Assembly: GCA_019084245.1 (NCBI GenBank)
Contig: JAHRFE010000040.1
Coordinates: forward strand, 97,680-161,679
From: Hoeflea sp.
Lineage (GTDB): Bacteria; Pseudomonadota; Alphaproteobacteria; Rhizobiales; Rhizobiaceae
Direction: 5' to 3'
Length of the DNA: 64,000 bases
Below are positions 1 through 9,123 of this stretch, in pieces. How positions within the stretch are numbered: position 1 is the stretch's first letter; each line of letters opens with the position of its first letter. Made by a program: the position numbers and the translations under genes. The notes beneath the pieces are model-generated. The model ran no database searches. It saw nothing but the letters and a program-made list of their open reading frames with translations, and was not told where the DNA came from.

Positions 1-204
1 GGATTCCCGAACTCCCGCCGGTTCCGGTATGACAAGCCTTCGGACCAAGGTGCAATCGCGGATCATCTCTCCTCCGCTGGCCATCAATGGCCACCCGTAG
101 AGCGGACATGGCACTGACTCGGATCAGTGGATTTTCCGGGTGTCCGCCAAAAGCACCCGGTGCTAGGCTGCCCTGAAACTGCCGATCCATTCAGGTTCCC
201 CGTC

Positions 205-960
205 ATGCATGCCGATATCGTTGACTTGAGACAGTTCTACCATTCCCGGCTCGGCAGGTTCGCCGAACATTCCGTGGCGATGGCGCTGTCGTCGATCTGG
301 GCCAATCTGCCGGGCGAGCGGCTGATGGGCCTTGGCTATGCGGCGCCCTATCTGGATCGGTTCGGGCCAGAAGCGGAACGAACGTTCGCCTTCATGCCGG
401 CGGGCCAGGGCGCTGTGAACTGGCCGATGGGCGGCCCCTCGGCTACGGCTCTGGTGTTCGATGAAGAGCTGCCATTGCCGGACGCGGCGCTTGACCGCGT
501 GCTGATGGTGCATTCGCTGGAGTTTGCCGAAAACCCGCGCGAAACGCTCAAGGAGCTCTGGCGGGTGCTGGCGCCGGGCGGGCGGCTGGTGATCGTGGCT
601 CCAAATCGCCGCGGCGTCTGGGCCCGGTTCGAGCATACGCCGTTTGGCGCCGGGCGGCCCTATTCGCGAGGCCAGTTGATCAGGCTCCTGCGGGAAAGCA
701 ATTTCACGCCCGGCGCTTTCGCCGAGGCCTTGTTCTTTCCGCCGTCGGAGCGGGCGGTAATCCTGCGGATGCGCGCGGTTTTCGAGCGGATTGGCCGAAG
801 GATGTGGCCGGTGTTCTCCGGCGTCATCATCGTTGAGGCGCAGAAGCGGCTGTATCAGGGTCTGCCGGTGGCAGCGCGGGCTTCGCGACGGGTGTTCGTG
901 CCGGTGCTGTCGCCGCAAACCTCGCGCGCGGCGCATAGGCACTCCGAACCAACCACCTGA
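205..960 (+). CDS. class I SAM-dependent methyltransferase
   Basis: The 251-residue protein begins at the ATG followed by HADIVDLRQFY; the frame is open for another 26 codons upstream, but that part does not look like family sequence. The central part (about residues 90-135) has the methyltransferase layout LPDAALDRVLMVHSLEF followed by ELWRVLAPGGRLVIVAPN, which is the strand-4 acidic region and the post-motif typical of Methyltransf_11 enzymes. The N-terminal SAM-binding glycine loop is weak (LMGLGYAAPYL). The substrate is not predictable. It lies alone, 81 bp upstream of hisC on the same strand, and could share its transcript. The C-terminus is basic and low in complexity. Confidence 0.8.
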   Translation: MHADIVDLRQFYHSRLGRFAEHSVAMALSSIWANLPGERLMGLGYAAPYLDRFGPEAERTFAFMPAGQGAVNWPMGGPSATALVFDEELPLPDAALDRVLMVHSLEFAENPRETLKELWRVLAPGGRLVIVAPNRRGVWARFEHTPFGAGRPYSRGQLIRLLRESNFTPGAFAEALFFPPSERAVILRMRAVFERIGRRMWPVFSGVIIVEAQKRLYQGLPVAARASRRVFVPVLSPQTSRAAHRHSEPTT

Positions 961-1041
961 TCGCCACTCTCGACAAGATCGTTGCAAGAGGCTATTTCGG
1001 CGTCACTCCGCCAGGTTTTTCGTTTGCAAGGAAATTTCACC

Positions 1042-2139
1042 ATGAGCAGCTCAGAGCGTCCCAGCCCGAAACCGGGAGTGATGGATATCGCCGCCTATGT
1101 CCCTGGGCGTGAGACCGCTCATGGTGTGGCCAAGGTTTACAAGCTCTCTTCAAACGAATCCCCCCTGGGACCGAGCCCGCTGGTCACGGAAGCTTTCGCC
1201 GCACGAAATGTCGATCTGGCGACTTACCCCGATGGGTCCGCGCATGAGCTGCGCCAGGCGATCTCCCGTGCTTACGGGCTCAATCCCGGAAACATCCTGT
1301 GCGGCAACGGTTCGGACGAACTGCTCGGGTTGTTGTGCCAGACCTATCTCGCTCCGGGCGATGAAGGCCTGTTCACCCAGCATGGTTTTCTGGTCTACAA
1401 GATCCAGATCATGGCGGCCGGCGCCACGCCGGTTTCTGTCCCCGACACGGAACTGACGGCCAATGTCGACGCGATCCTGGATGCGGTCACCCGGAAGACG
1501 AAGATCGTCTTTCTTGCCAATCCCAACAATCCGACCGGCACCTATATTCCGGTCAGTGAAGTGCGGCGGCTGCACGCCGGGTTGCCCGCGCATGTGATCC
1601 TGGTGCTGGATGCGGCCTATGCCGAATATGTCCGCCGCAATGACTATGAGGCGGGGATCGAGCTGGTTTCGGCCAATCCCAATGTGGTGATGACGCGGAC
1701 ATTCTCGAAAATTCACGGGCTGGCCGGACTGAGGATCGGCTGGATGTATGCGAATGAAGCCATCATCGATGCCTGCAACCGGGTTCGCGGGCCGTTCAAT
1801 GTCAATGCGCTGGCGCTCATCGCAGGCGCTGCGGCGATCGGCGACCGGGCGCATATCGAACGCGCTGTCGAGCACAATGACGCCTGGCTGGGCCGTGTCT
1901 GCGAAGCTGTCGAAGCCCTTGGCCTTACGGTGACGCCATCGGTGGGCAATTTCGTGCTGATCCATTTTCCGAAGACCGCCGGCAAGACCGCGGCCGAGGC
2001 GGACGAGTTTCTCTCCTCGCGGGGCTTCATCCTGCGCCGGGTGGCGGGCTACGGCCTGCCCGATTCCCTGCGGATGACCATCGGGAGCGAGGAAGCCAAT
2101 CTCGGCGCGCTGGCTGCGCTGAAGGAATTCATGGCCTGA
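1042..2139 (+). CDS. hisC: histidinol-phosphate aminotransferase family (HisC)
   Basis: This 365-residue protein is a PLP-dependent fold-type I aminotransferase that converts imidazole-acetol phosphate and glutamate to histidinol phosphate; in rhizobia the copy next to tyrC may also serve aromatic amino acids. Seen: the N-terminal [11 protein letters not shown] motif, NPNNPTG, DAAYAEY, and [16 protein letters not shown] with the PLP lysine at about residue 223. The start at 1042 is chosen because AAGGAA lies just upstream and the protein then begins [12 protein letters not shown]; an in-frame ATG 20 codons earlier lacks a ribosome site. It is 5 bp ahead of the prephenate dehydrogenase gene, so the two form an operon. 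Confidence 0.92.
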   Translation: MSSSERPSPKPGVMDIAAYVPGRETAHGVAKVYKLSSNESPLGPSPLVTEAFAARNVDLATYPDGSAHELRQAISRAYGLNPGNILCGNGSDELLGLLCQTYLAPGDEGLFTQHGFLVYKIQIMAAGATPVSVPDTELTANVDAILDAVTRKTKIVFLANPNNPTGTYIPVSEVRRLHAGLPAHVILVLDAAYAEYVRRNDYEAGIELVSANPNVVMTRTFSKIHGLAGLRIGWMYANEAIIDACNRVRGPFNVNALALIAGAAAIGDRAHIERAVEHNDAWLGRVCEAVEALGLTVTPSVGNFVLIHFPKTAGKTAAEADEFLSSRGFILRRVAGYGLPDSLRMTIGSEEANLGALAALKEFMA

Positions 2140-2144
2140 CCATC

Positions 2145-3089
2145 ATGAGTGAACCGCTATTTGAAAATGTCACCCTGATCGGTATAGGTCTTATCGGATC
2201 GTCGCTGGCGCGCGTGATTGCCGCCAAGGGCTTGGCCCGCCAGGTCACCATTGCCACGAGAAGTGCCGAAACGCTTGAGGCGGCGCGTGCGCTTGGCCTT
2301 GGGGACACCTATTCCCTCTCCAACGGGGAAGCGGTCGCCAACGCCGATCTGGTAATTGTCTCCGTGCCGGTCGGCGCCTCCGAGCAGATTGCGCGCGAGA
2401 TCGGCCCGCATCTCAAGCCCGGCGCGATCGTCACCGATGTGGGATCGACCAAGGCGTCGGTCGTCCGCCAGATGCAGCCGCATATGCCTGACCATGTCCA
2501 CTTCATCGCCGGCCACCCGATCGCCGGCACCGAGCAGAGCGGGCCGGAGGCCGGGTTCTCTGAGCTGTTCGAGGGACGCTGGTGCATCCTCACGCCGACC
2601 GAGGGGACCGACGCTCAAGCCATCGCGCGGCTCACCGGCTTCTGGGAAGCTTGCGGCTCGAAGGTCGAGCAGATGGATCCGGAGCACCATGACCTGGTGC
2701 TGGCGATCGTCTCGCATTTGCCGCACATCATTGCCTACAACATTGTCGGCACCGCCGATGATCTCGAAGCTGTCACGAAATCCGAGGTGATCAAGTATTC
2801 GGCGTCGGGTTTCCGCGATTTCACCCGCCTGGCGGCCTCGGATCCGGTGATGTGGCGCGATGTCTGCCTGCACAACAAGGACGCGATTCTCGAGATGCTG
2901 GCGCGCTTCTCCGAAGATCTGTCTTCGCTGCAACGGGCGGTGCGGTGGGGCGACGGAGACAAACTCCTGGAGCTTTTCACCCGCACCCGCGGCATCCGCC
3001 GTTCCATCGTCGAGGCCGGACAGGATACGGACGCACCGAATTTTGGCCGCAACGCACTCAAGACAGATGCGAAGCATCCCGCCGAATAG
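2145..3089 (+). CDS. tyrC: prephenate/arogenate dehydrogenase (TyrC)
   Basis: This 314-residue NAD(P)-dependent enzyme of tyrosine biosynthesis oxidatively decarboxylates prephenate or arogenate. Seen: an N-terminal Rossmann glycine motif IGIGLIGSSLAR at residues 11-22, the NAD-fold segment VIVSVPVGA, and the catalytic-region FIAGHPIAGTEQSG with its conserved histidine. The helical dimerisation domain follows (HHDLVLAIVSHLPHIIAYNIV). It starts 5 bp after hisC. Its stop is only 6 bp from the stop of the oppositely oriented DUF2125 gene; I see no clear terminator in between. Prephenate versus arogenate specificity cannot be decided from the sequence. Confidence 0.92.
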   Translation: MSEPLFENVTLIGIGLIGSSLARVIAAKGLARQVTIATRSAETLEAARALGLGDTYSLSNGEAVANADLVIVSVPVGASEQIAREIGPHLKPGAIVTDVGSTKASVVRQMQPHMPDHVHFIAGHPIAGTEQSGPEAGFSELFEGRWCILTPTEGTDAQAIARLTGFWEACGSKVEQMDPEHHDLVLAIVSHLPHIIAYNIVGTADDLEAVTKSEVIKYSASGFRDFTRLAASDPVMWRDVCLHNKDAILEMLARFSEDLSSLQRAVRWGDGDKLLELFTRTRGIRRSIVEAGQDTDAPNFGRNALKTDAKHPAE

Positions 3090-3095
3090 GTGACT

Positions 3096-4100
3096 TCAGA
3101 AGCCGGGCAATTGCCCCAGCGGGAATATGCCGAGCGAGACCCGATTGTCCTGAATCGACAGCGGCAGGGTGATGCCGTCATTGCCGGGATTTGTGTTCAG
3201 AGTAGCGATCAATGGGGCGAAGCGGTTGATCAGTTTGGCAATCTCCGGATCCATGGCCGCCGCAAGCTCGATGATGCGCTGCGGATTGCGGACCGTCACC
3301 TCTAAAGTGCCGGATATCCGCCTGTCCGCGCCGATTTGAACAGGGCCGGAGATTTCCAGGGACGATGTCTCATCGAGCTCGATCGACAGGCGATGGAACC
3401 GTGTTTCAAACGGAACAGTGATCGCGGTGTAGGGTGTATTCAACAAACCGGCCTGACCAGGCAGGGTGGCCTCAAGCGTGAGGGCCTTGCCCGCAAGTCC
3501 GGCAACAAGGTTGCTTTGAAGATCCTCTCCATAGAGGGCAATGTCGAGATCAGGGCCGTTCTTGCGGGCATGCGAGGTAATTCTGCCGGCCTGCATGGCG
3601 AGTTTTTGCGTCAACCCGGCGCCGTCGATATCGAAACTGACGGTTCGGCCATCGAGCGATCCGCGGCTGACGCCGTCCGCTGTCGCCTGAACGCTTGTCT
3701 GCAGGACTTTCCAATCCACACGGGCGTCAAGACCAGGCGCGGTGATTGCCAGCGGCCCATCGACTTCGGTGATAATGTGACCGGGTCTGTAGAATTGTGC
3801 GGCGGAGCGAAACGCACCGGATATGGCGGTCACGCCGTCGTCGGCGCTGGCGTAGGACAGGGTCTGGCAAAACAGGCCGAAGCGGAAAGGATATCCGCGG
3901 ACCTCGGCATTCTCGCATCCGGCCTTTGCGTTCGCGCCGGTGATCCCGGCAAGCGTTTCCGGCAGACGGGCTTCGATCTTTGCGGCGACAAGAAACCAGC
4001 CGATAGTCCAGAACACACATCCGGCAACAATCGCCGCGGCAAGCCAGCCGAACCTGCGAGAAGAAGTAGATGAGGACTGCCCGGAAAGGATGGGTGGCAT
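3096..4100 (-). CDS. DUF2125 domain-containing protein
   Basis: The 334-residue protein has one N-terminal membrane anchor (about residues 18-38, WLAAAIVAGCVFWTIGWFL) and a long exported domain with repeated beta-rich segments. The motif CENAEVRGYPFRFGLFC just after the anchor is characteristic of DUF2125 proteins, which are known almost only from alphaproteobacteria and often sit beside hisC-tyrC. The function is unknown. The architecture (one anchor plus a large periplasmic beta domain, reminiscent of AsmA-like lipid-transport proteins) suggests an envelope role, but that is inference. It converges with tyrC. Confidence 0.85.
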   Translation of the reverse strand: MPPILSGQSSSTSSRRFGWLAAAIVAGCVFWTIGWFLVAAKIEARLPETLAGITGANAKAGCENAEVRGYPFRFGLFCQTLSYASADDGVTAISGAFRSAAQFYRPGHIITEVDGPLAITAPGLDARVDWKVLQTSVQATADGVSRGSLDGRTVSFDIDGAGLTQKLAMQAGRITSHARKNGPDLDIALYGEDLQSNLVAGLAGKALTLEATLPGQAGLLNTPYTAITVPFETRFHRLSIELDETSSLEISGPVQIGADRRISGTLEVTVRNPQRIIELAAAMDPEIAKLINRFAPLIATLNTNPGNDGITLPLSIQDNRVSLGIFPLGQLPGF

Positions 4101-4217
4101 TGCGGTCTCGCTTTATGCCCTGCAATAAGGGCAGGCTTTGTGGTGGAAGCATGACCTGACAGGGTTTGCCAGTCAGGTTGCGGATCAAGACATTACCAAC
4201 GGCTGCGGTGTGGCCAT

Positions 4218-4772
4218 GTGCAGGACAATACGGGCTCGGATATGGACGATTTTTGGGTGTTTGGCTATGGTTCACTGATGTGGCGGCCGGGTTTTGATCA
4301 CGAAGAAACCCGGCGTGCAAGACTGTTCGGCTATCACCGGGCGCTATGCGTGCGATCGTTTGTTCACCGCGGCACGCCGGAGCGACCGGGACTGGTGCTT
4401 GGGCTTGATCGGGGCGGCTCATGTCATGGCGTTGCCTTCCGGATCAAGCCGGAAAACCGGGATGTGGTCACAGCCTATCTGCGCGAGCGGGAACTGGTCA
4501 CGCAGGTCTATCTCGAGACCTTGCGCACAATCCGGCTGGATACCGGGCATCATGTCCGCGCCATGACCTATGTGGTCGACCGTGCCCACCATCAATATGC
4601 GGGAGGCCTGACCGCTGATGATGCGCTTTTGCGCGTGCGCGGCGCCCGCGGGCAGTCCGGGCCGAACGAGGAATATGTGTTCAACACGGTTACCCACCTG
4701 AACACGCTTGGAATTCGCGATCCGCACCTCGAGGCGATCTTGCATCGAATCAGGGCCGAAAACCGGCCTTGA
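4218..4772 (+). CDS. ChaC-like gamma-glutamylcyclotransferase
   Basis: This 184-residue protein carries the gamma-glutamylcyclotransferase signature FGYGSLMWRPGF near the N-terminus and an FVHRGTPERPGLVLGLDRGG segment typical of the ChaC branch, which degrades glutathione to 5-oxoproline and Cys-Gly in the cytosol. A second possible start (Met9, position 4242) directly precedes DDFWVFGYGS and would fit ChaC proteins equally well. It converges with plsC at only 3 bp spacing. No operon partner is evident. Confidence 0.85.
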   Translation: MQDNTGSDMDDFWVFGYGSLMWRPGFDHEETRRARLFGYHRALCVRSFVHRGTPERPGLVLGLDRGGSCHGVAFRIKPENRDVVTAYLRERELVTQVYLETLRTIRLDTGHHVRAMTYVVDRAHHQYAGGLTADDALLRVRGARGQSGPNEEYVFNTVTHLNTLGIRDPHLEAILHRIRAENRP

Positions 4773-4775
4773 GCC

Positions 4776-5579
4776 TCAACGCGACCCGGCGCCTGAATCT
4801 GCGGCGCCGAGTTCTGCAAGCCTGCGGCGGGCGTCCTCGCGCAAGGGGACCTGCGGATTGGCCGCGACCGTCTCGACCAGCAATTTGTCGCTGGCCGTCT
4901 CCATCACGTCTATGAGCTTTTCCATGAAGGCATCGGGGTTCATGCCGGCGGGGATCGGTGGCAGGATCTGCACCTTGAAATGCCCGGGGTAACGCAGGAA
5001 CTTGCGCCGAGGCCAGAACAGGCCAGGATGCATGACGACGGGCACCACCGGGACCTGGAGATCACGGTAGAGGCGGGCAATGCCGTATTTGTAATCCGGC
5101 GGTGCGCCGGCCGCGCGGCGTGTGCCTTCGGGATAGATGATGAGCTGACGGCCGCTGTCGATCTCGCGCTTGGTGCGTTCGAGCACCTCGGCCATGACCT
5201 TGCCCTTGGCCCCGCGATTGACCGGGACCATCCTCATCTTGAAAATGTACTGGCCGAAAAGCGGGATCCAGCGGAGTTCGCGCTTGAGGATGTAGACCGG
5301 GTCGTCGAGCCAGGGCAGCAGCGCGTAGGCGTCCCAGAACGACTGATGCTTGGGCGCGAAGATGTAGCCGCCGGGCGGGATGTTTTCGAGGCCTTCGATC
5401 TCGAAGGTGGTGCCGACGATCTTTTCCTGCAGCCAGTGATTGGCCAGCGCCCAGTTCTTCGGCACGCTCCATGCAGCCTTGCGCTCGGCCAGGAAATAAT
5501 AGGGCGAGAACACGATCATGCGCACGATCAGGTTGATGTAGAACGCGATGTTGAAGAGGATGGACCGTAGTACAATCAT
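4776..5579 (-). CDS. plsC: 1-acyl-sn-glycerol-3-phosphate acyltransferase (PlsC family)
   Basis: The 267-residue membrane-associated acyltransferase converts lysophosphatidic acid to phosphatidic acid using an acyl donor. Seen: the catalytic HX4D box HQSFWD at residues 78-83, and the substrate-binding IIYPEGTRR and VVPVVMHPG blocks in the correct order. Residues 3-32 form a hydrophobic N-terminal segment. The start at 5579 gives MIVLRSILFNIAFY; the frame extends 17 codons further upstream but that part is not family-like. An alternative assignment to a lyso-ornithine lipid acyltransferase (OlsA) cannot be excluded by eye. Confidence 0.88.
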   Translation of the reverse strand: MIVLRSILFNIAFYINLIVRMIVFSPYYFLAERKAAWSVPKNWALANHWLQEKIVGTTFEIEGLENIPPGGYIFAPKHQSFWDAYALLPWLDDPVYILKRELRWIPLFGQYIFKMRMVPVNRGAKGKVMAEVLERTKREIDSGRQLIIYPEGTRRAAGAPPDYKYGIARLYRDLQVPVVPVVMHPGLFWPRRKFLRYPGHFKVQILPPIPAGMNPDAFMEKLIDVMETASDKLLVETVAANPQVPLREDARRRLAELGAADSGAGSR

Positions 5580-5683
5580 TGCTGAATCCGGATTTGCGAG
5601 CGGCCCCGCCGGTGCTCGTGACGGGTCCATGGTTCCGGGTTACACCATCGGCAGGCAGTGGAAAACCTGTGCGTGCGTGAATA

Positions 5684-6415
5684 TCAGTGCAAACTGGCCG
5701 CGACCGGCCGATCGCCATCAATGTCGGCGCGCAAACCGCTCGCAGTCTTTGCGCCGCTCCAGTTGCGCAGCCGGGCGAGGGAGTATTTGGCGTATTCCAC
5801 AAAGAGAGTGCGCAACGCCACGGGATCAGACAGCCAGGCTTCCGTTTTCAAATCGGCATAGCTGACCGGATGGGCGATGAAGGTGACATCCGGACTGGCT
5901 TGCGAGAGTTCCATGAGGCTTCGCGGCATATGATAGTTGTTGGTGACCACCAGGATCCTTGTGTAGTCGTGCTCGCGGATCCAGAGGGCGGTTTCATTGG
6001 CGTTGCCGATGGTGTCGAGCGCTTCGTAGCCGATGTCGACGCAGCAATCGAAGGTGGCTGTTTGAGTTCCCGTGGCGCGACGGAGCGCTGCGCTGCTGGT
6101 CGTAGGATTCACGCCGGAGATCAGCAGTCGCTCGCCTACACCTTCTTCGAGCAATGCCAAAGCCTGATCTATCCGCTGGTATCCACCGGTCAGGGCAACA
6201 ATCGCATCGACATCGCCGGACGTTGCCGAGGTTTGCAGGTCCGCGACGGTGTCAGTAAAGCGGAAAAAACCCATCGCGATCAGGGCAATGGCGATGATCG
6301 TTGCGATGGTGACGATGCGCAGGCCATGATGTCCCACGCGCCTTAGACGATGCATCACATCGGTCCTGGCGTTTCCCGGGGTTGCCGTTTCAGGCTGTGC
6401 GGTTTCCACACTCAT
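5684..6415 (-). CDS. YdcF family protein (DUF218)
   Basis: This 243-residue protein has an N-terminal cytoplasmic segment, one membrane helix (about residues 32-51, GLRIVTIATIIAIALIAMGFF) and a DUF218/YdcF domain. The domain shows the hallmark DAIVALTGG near its start, GERLLISGVNP in the middle and ILVVTNNYHMPRSL in the last third. Family members such as ElyC/SanA act in envelope polysaccharide homeostasis; the exact role here is unknown. It lies between plsC and ftsX, all on the minus strand, with a 104-bp gap to plsC. Confidence 0.85.
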   Translation of the reverse strand: MSVETAQPETATPGNARTDVMHRLRRVGHHGLRIVTIATIIAIALIAMGFFRFTDTVADLQTSATSGDVDAIVALTGGYQRIDQALALLEEGVGERLLISGVNPTTSSAALRRATGTQTATFDCCVDIGYEALDTIGNANETALWIREHDYTRILVVTNNYHMPRSLMELSQASPDVTFIAHPVSYADLKTEAWLSDPVALRTLFVEYAKYSLARLRNWSGAKTASGLRADIDGDRPVAASLH

Positions 6416-6478
6416 GGATCATGAATACTCTGAGATTCCGGCAAGGACCAGTCGGATTTGCGGCAGAAACCGGGCAAG

Positions 6479-7471
6479 TCAATCGATTTCTGCTGATGAC
6501 GGATCGGCGCGCTGCCTGTCGATCTCGCGGATGGTTCGGATGACGGTGAGGCGAGTGGTCAATGCCGTCATTGCCGATATGAGGATGACAATGCCGACAA
6601 TGCCGAAATAGCCGGCCCCGCTCAGCGTGAAGCGGCCGAACAGGGCGGTGGCCTGATCATTGAGCGCCGTGGCCATGGTATTGTTCTGCCATGCGCCAAG
6701 CAGCAGGAACGCCACTGCCGCGACGCCACCGCCGAATGCAGCACCCTTGAGGCCGATCAGCAGGAAGCGCTTCTGGAACTGGGATGCGATGAAGCTGGTC
6801 TCCGCGCCGACAAAATGCAGCACTTCGACAATATGGCGATTGCCGGCCATTGCGCCGCGTGTTGCAAATATCACGGTCAGCATGGTGGTGGCGAGTATCA
6901 GGGCGAGGATGCCGACACCGATGAAGACAGTGATCCGGGCCATGGAGATCAAGCGGCCTGACCAGGCGCGGTGATCGTCAAGTGTGGCGGTAGGGATCGC
7001 GTCGGCGAGAGTTTGGCGCATGGCGGCAAAATCCGGCGGGGCGGCCTCGTCAATGGTGACAATAACGAGGCGTGGCACCGGCAGTTCGTCCATGTCGAAG
7101 CCCTCGCCCAACCAGGGTTCGAGCAGCCTTGCTGTTGAGGCGCGATCCACGATCTCCGCCGACAAAGCGCCCGGAACGGCCAGAACAATGTTCCGGACCT
7201 CGGTCAAGGCGGCCTCCATGTCGAGACCGTCGTCCGGCTTGATCTGAATGGTGATCTCGCGGGAGACGTCTCCCTGCCAGGCTTCTGCCTTCTCCTGAAC
7301 CATGGTGACTGCGCCAAGGGTAACGGCGCACAGAAACGACATGATGGCGATCACCACCATCAGTGCGCGGCCCGAGACATTGACCGGCGGTACGATCGGC
7401 GCCATCGGCCGCAAGGTGACCGGGCGCTTCTTCCTGCCGGTATCCCGGGCGCTGGCGGCGGGGTCAGTCAT
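6479..7471 (-). CDS. ftsX: cell division ABC transporter permease FtsX
   Basis: The 330-residue protein has a basic cytoplasmic N-terminus, a first membrane helix (about 34-56), a large periplasmic loop beginning QGDVSREITIQIKPDDG, and three C-terminal membrane helices (about 185-208, 230-255, 280-302). This is the FtsX topology. With FtsE it forms the complex that activates peptidoglycan hydrolases at the division site. Its start overlaps the end of ftsE by 8 bp, so translation is probably coupled. Confidence 0.92.
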   Translation of the reverse strand: MTDPAASARDTGRKKRPVTLRPMAPIVPPVNVSGRALMVVIAIMSFLCAVTLGAVTMVQEKAEAWQGDVSREITIQIKPDDGLDMEAALTEVRNIVLAVPGALSAEIVDRASTARLLEPWLGEGFDMDELPVPRLVIVTIDEAAPPDFAAMRQTLADAIPTATLDDHRAWSGRLISMARITVFIGVGILALILATTMLTVIFATRGAMAGNRHIVEVLHFVGAETSFIASQFQKRFLLIGLKGAAFGGGVAAVAFLLLGAWQNNTMATALNDQATALFGRFTLSGAGYFGIVGIVILISAMTALTTRLTVIRTIREIDRQRADPSSAEID

Positions 7472-8123
7472 AAATATCGAGCCGTCCCTCGGACAGGATC
7501 ATCCGGCGGGCATTGACCCGGTCCATCAACGTGAGATCATGGGTGGCGATGATCACGGCGGTGCCAAGCCGGTTCAGTTCGATGAACAGATTGAGCAAGC
7601 GCTGGGCCATGGGCGGGTCGACATTGCCGGTGGGTTCGTCGGCCAGCAGGATTTCCGGCTGATCGATCAAGGCGCGGGCGATGGCGACGCGCTGCTTTTC
7701 CCCGCCGGAGAGAACCGGCGGCAGAACATTGATGCGTTCACCCAGGCCAACCCATTTGAGAAGCTCGATCACATCGGAACGATAGCTCGATTCATCCTTG
7801 CCACGAACCCTCAGCGGCAGGGCGACATTCTCGTAGGTGGTCATATGATCGAGCAGGCGGAAATCCTGGAACACGATGCCGATCCGGCGCCTGAGCAGAG
7901 GCAGTTCCTCGCCCGGAATCAAGGAAATATCCCGGTCGAACATGCGAATCAGTCCGCGTGTCGGCTTGAGCGACATGAACAAGAGCCGCATCAGCGTCGT
8001 CTTGCCGGCGCCTGATGGACCGGTCAGGAACTGGAAGGATCGCTTCGGTATGTCAAAGGTCAAGTCGCGCAGGACCTCAGGTCCCATACCATAGCGCAAC
8101 CCGACATTTTCGAAATGGATCAA
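7464..8123 (-). CDS. ftsE: cell division ATP-binding protein FtsE
   Basis: The 219-residue ABC ATPase contains Walker A GPSGAGKTTLM (about residues 36-46), the signature LSGGEKQRVAIARAL, Walker B ILLADEPTGNVD, and the H-loop IIATHDLTLM. It drives FtsX, coupling cytoplasmic ATP hydrolysis to cell-wall hydrolase activation during division. The divergent upstream region (8124-8341) holds a perfect TTAA-N7-TTAA box that may place ftsEX under CtrA control. The metallopeptidase at 61625-63574 is a possible but unproven client. Confidence 0.95.
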   Translation of the reverse strand: MIHFENVGLRYGMGPEVLRDLTFDIPKRSFQFLTGPSGAGKTTLMRLLFMSLKPTRGLIRMFDRDISLIPGEELPLLRRRIGIVFQDFRLLDHMTTYENVALPLRVRGKDESSYRSDVIELLKWVGLGERINVLPPVLSGGEKQRVAIARALIDQPEILLADEPTGNVDPPMAQRLLNLFIELNRLGTAVIIATHDLTLMDRVNARRMILSEGRLDIYD

Positions 8124-8204
8124 AGGTCAATTCCTGTCGCGATGACGGATCTGCGCAAGTCGCCAGACCTGATGGTCGCTGGCCTGCACAGTCGCCGGCC
8201 ATGG

Positions 8205-8219
8205 TTAACGCCAAGTTAA
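8205..8219. promoter_or_regulatory. candidate CtrA-binding box
   Basis: The sequence TTAA-CGCCAAG-TTAA matches the full alphaproteobacterial CtrA consensus TTAA-N7-TTAA exactly. It lies 82-96 bp upstream of the ftsE start and 123 bp upstream of the divergent membrane-protein gene. A further half site (GTTAAC, 8264-8269) lies nearby. CtrA is the master cell-cycle regulator in this class, and CpdR, encoded about 1.5 kb away, controls its proteolysis. Binding is inferred from the motif only. Confidence 0.5.
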
Positions 8220-8341
8220 AACATCGGTCAAGCCGACCTTATGACACGGCCTGTTCGCCAAGCGTTAACCATTTCCGTTTACGCATCGGTAAGAGATGTT
8301 TCAATGGCTTCTGCCCGGCAGAGGCGCAAACGGGGTGGCTG

Positions 8342-8989
8342 ATGGGCGCTTCAAGCCGCGCGACACATGTGATCGAGCCAGGAAACGGCGATCTGTTGAT
8401 GCCGGACCGGACCCGCAAAGAACGCGCATTGCGCCCGCGCGATGTCGAGGACGCGTGCTTCGAGACCATCGGCGCACCAGGCGACAGGTTCTCACGCAAG
8501 CCCTCCGCAGCCGAGATCGGCGGGGTTTTCAAATCCAGGCTGACCGGGCCACCGGAGCAGGGTCCATTTCCGCCCGACTTTGCGTGTTCGGACCGGACGT
8601 CCCGGCCTGCCTCAAGCAGCAACGGGCGGCTCGGTGTGTTCAGCGGCAAGCCATCCGCGCATGCCGGCCCCGGCTCCAGGCTCGCCTTGGCAGCGTCCGC
8701 GTTCGTCCTGACGGTGGGCGGCTTTGCCGCAGCAGCCCTCTGGACTACCAGCACCCCGGAGCGGGTCTTGCCGACCGAAGCGCATGTACAGGCTCCGATC
8801 TCCGCGCCCGCCGTGGCGGGTGCCTTGTCGAGGTCCGTGGAGGCACCGTTGATCCCTGATCCCGTGACGACGTCCTCGACGCCGGCAAAGGAGACCGAGA
8901 CCGGTACCGGTTACACCACGCCTGCGCCAAGACCGGCACGGATCGAAAGAGCTGGATCAATCCTGATGATACGGCCCGGCGGCAGCTGA
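8342..8989 (+). CDS. hypothetical membrane protein between ftsE and hpt
   Basis: If translated from the ATG at 8342 this gives 215 residues (an ATG at 8399 is an alternative). The N-terminal half is polar and rich in Arg, Pro and Ser; one clear membrane helix follows at about 121-141 (LALAASAFVLTVGGFAAAALW), then a Pro/Thr/Ala-rich tail ending in ILMIRPGGS. It resembles the genus-variable proteins with a cytoplasmic head and single helix that sit between ftsE and hpt in rhizobia, some annotated as zinc-finger MJ0042 proteins. No CxxC zinc finger is visible here, so I do not assign one. Function unknown. Confidence 0.5.
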   Translation: MGASSRATHVIEPGNGDLLMPDRTRKERALRPRDVEDACFETIGAPGDRFSRKPSAAEIGGVFKSRLTGPPEQGPFPPDFACSDRTSRPASSSNGRLGVFSGKPSAHAGPGSRLALAASAFVLTVGGFAAAALWTTSTPERVLPTEAHVQAPISAPAVAGALSRSVEAPLIPDPVTTSSTPAKETETGTGYTTPAPRPARIERAGSILMIRPGGS

Positions 8990-9123
8990 ACTTCCATCCG
9001 GACCTATCGACGCATGCCGGTGGTCTGGGGCTGTGGAAACACCGCTTTCTAATCGGTTTCGGTTTAAGGGGTTATGCGCTAGGAAAGATCAGCAATTTCG
9101 ACCAAATCTCCTGGAGAGCGTGA

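Noticed and set aside
1-66. Possible start of a minus-strand gene at the left edge (ATG at 66 after GGAGG)
   Set aside because: Only 22 codons are visible and they match no family I know; insufficient to call.
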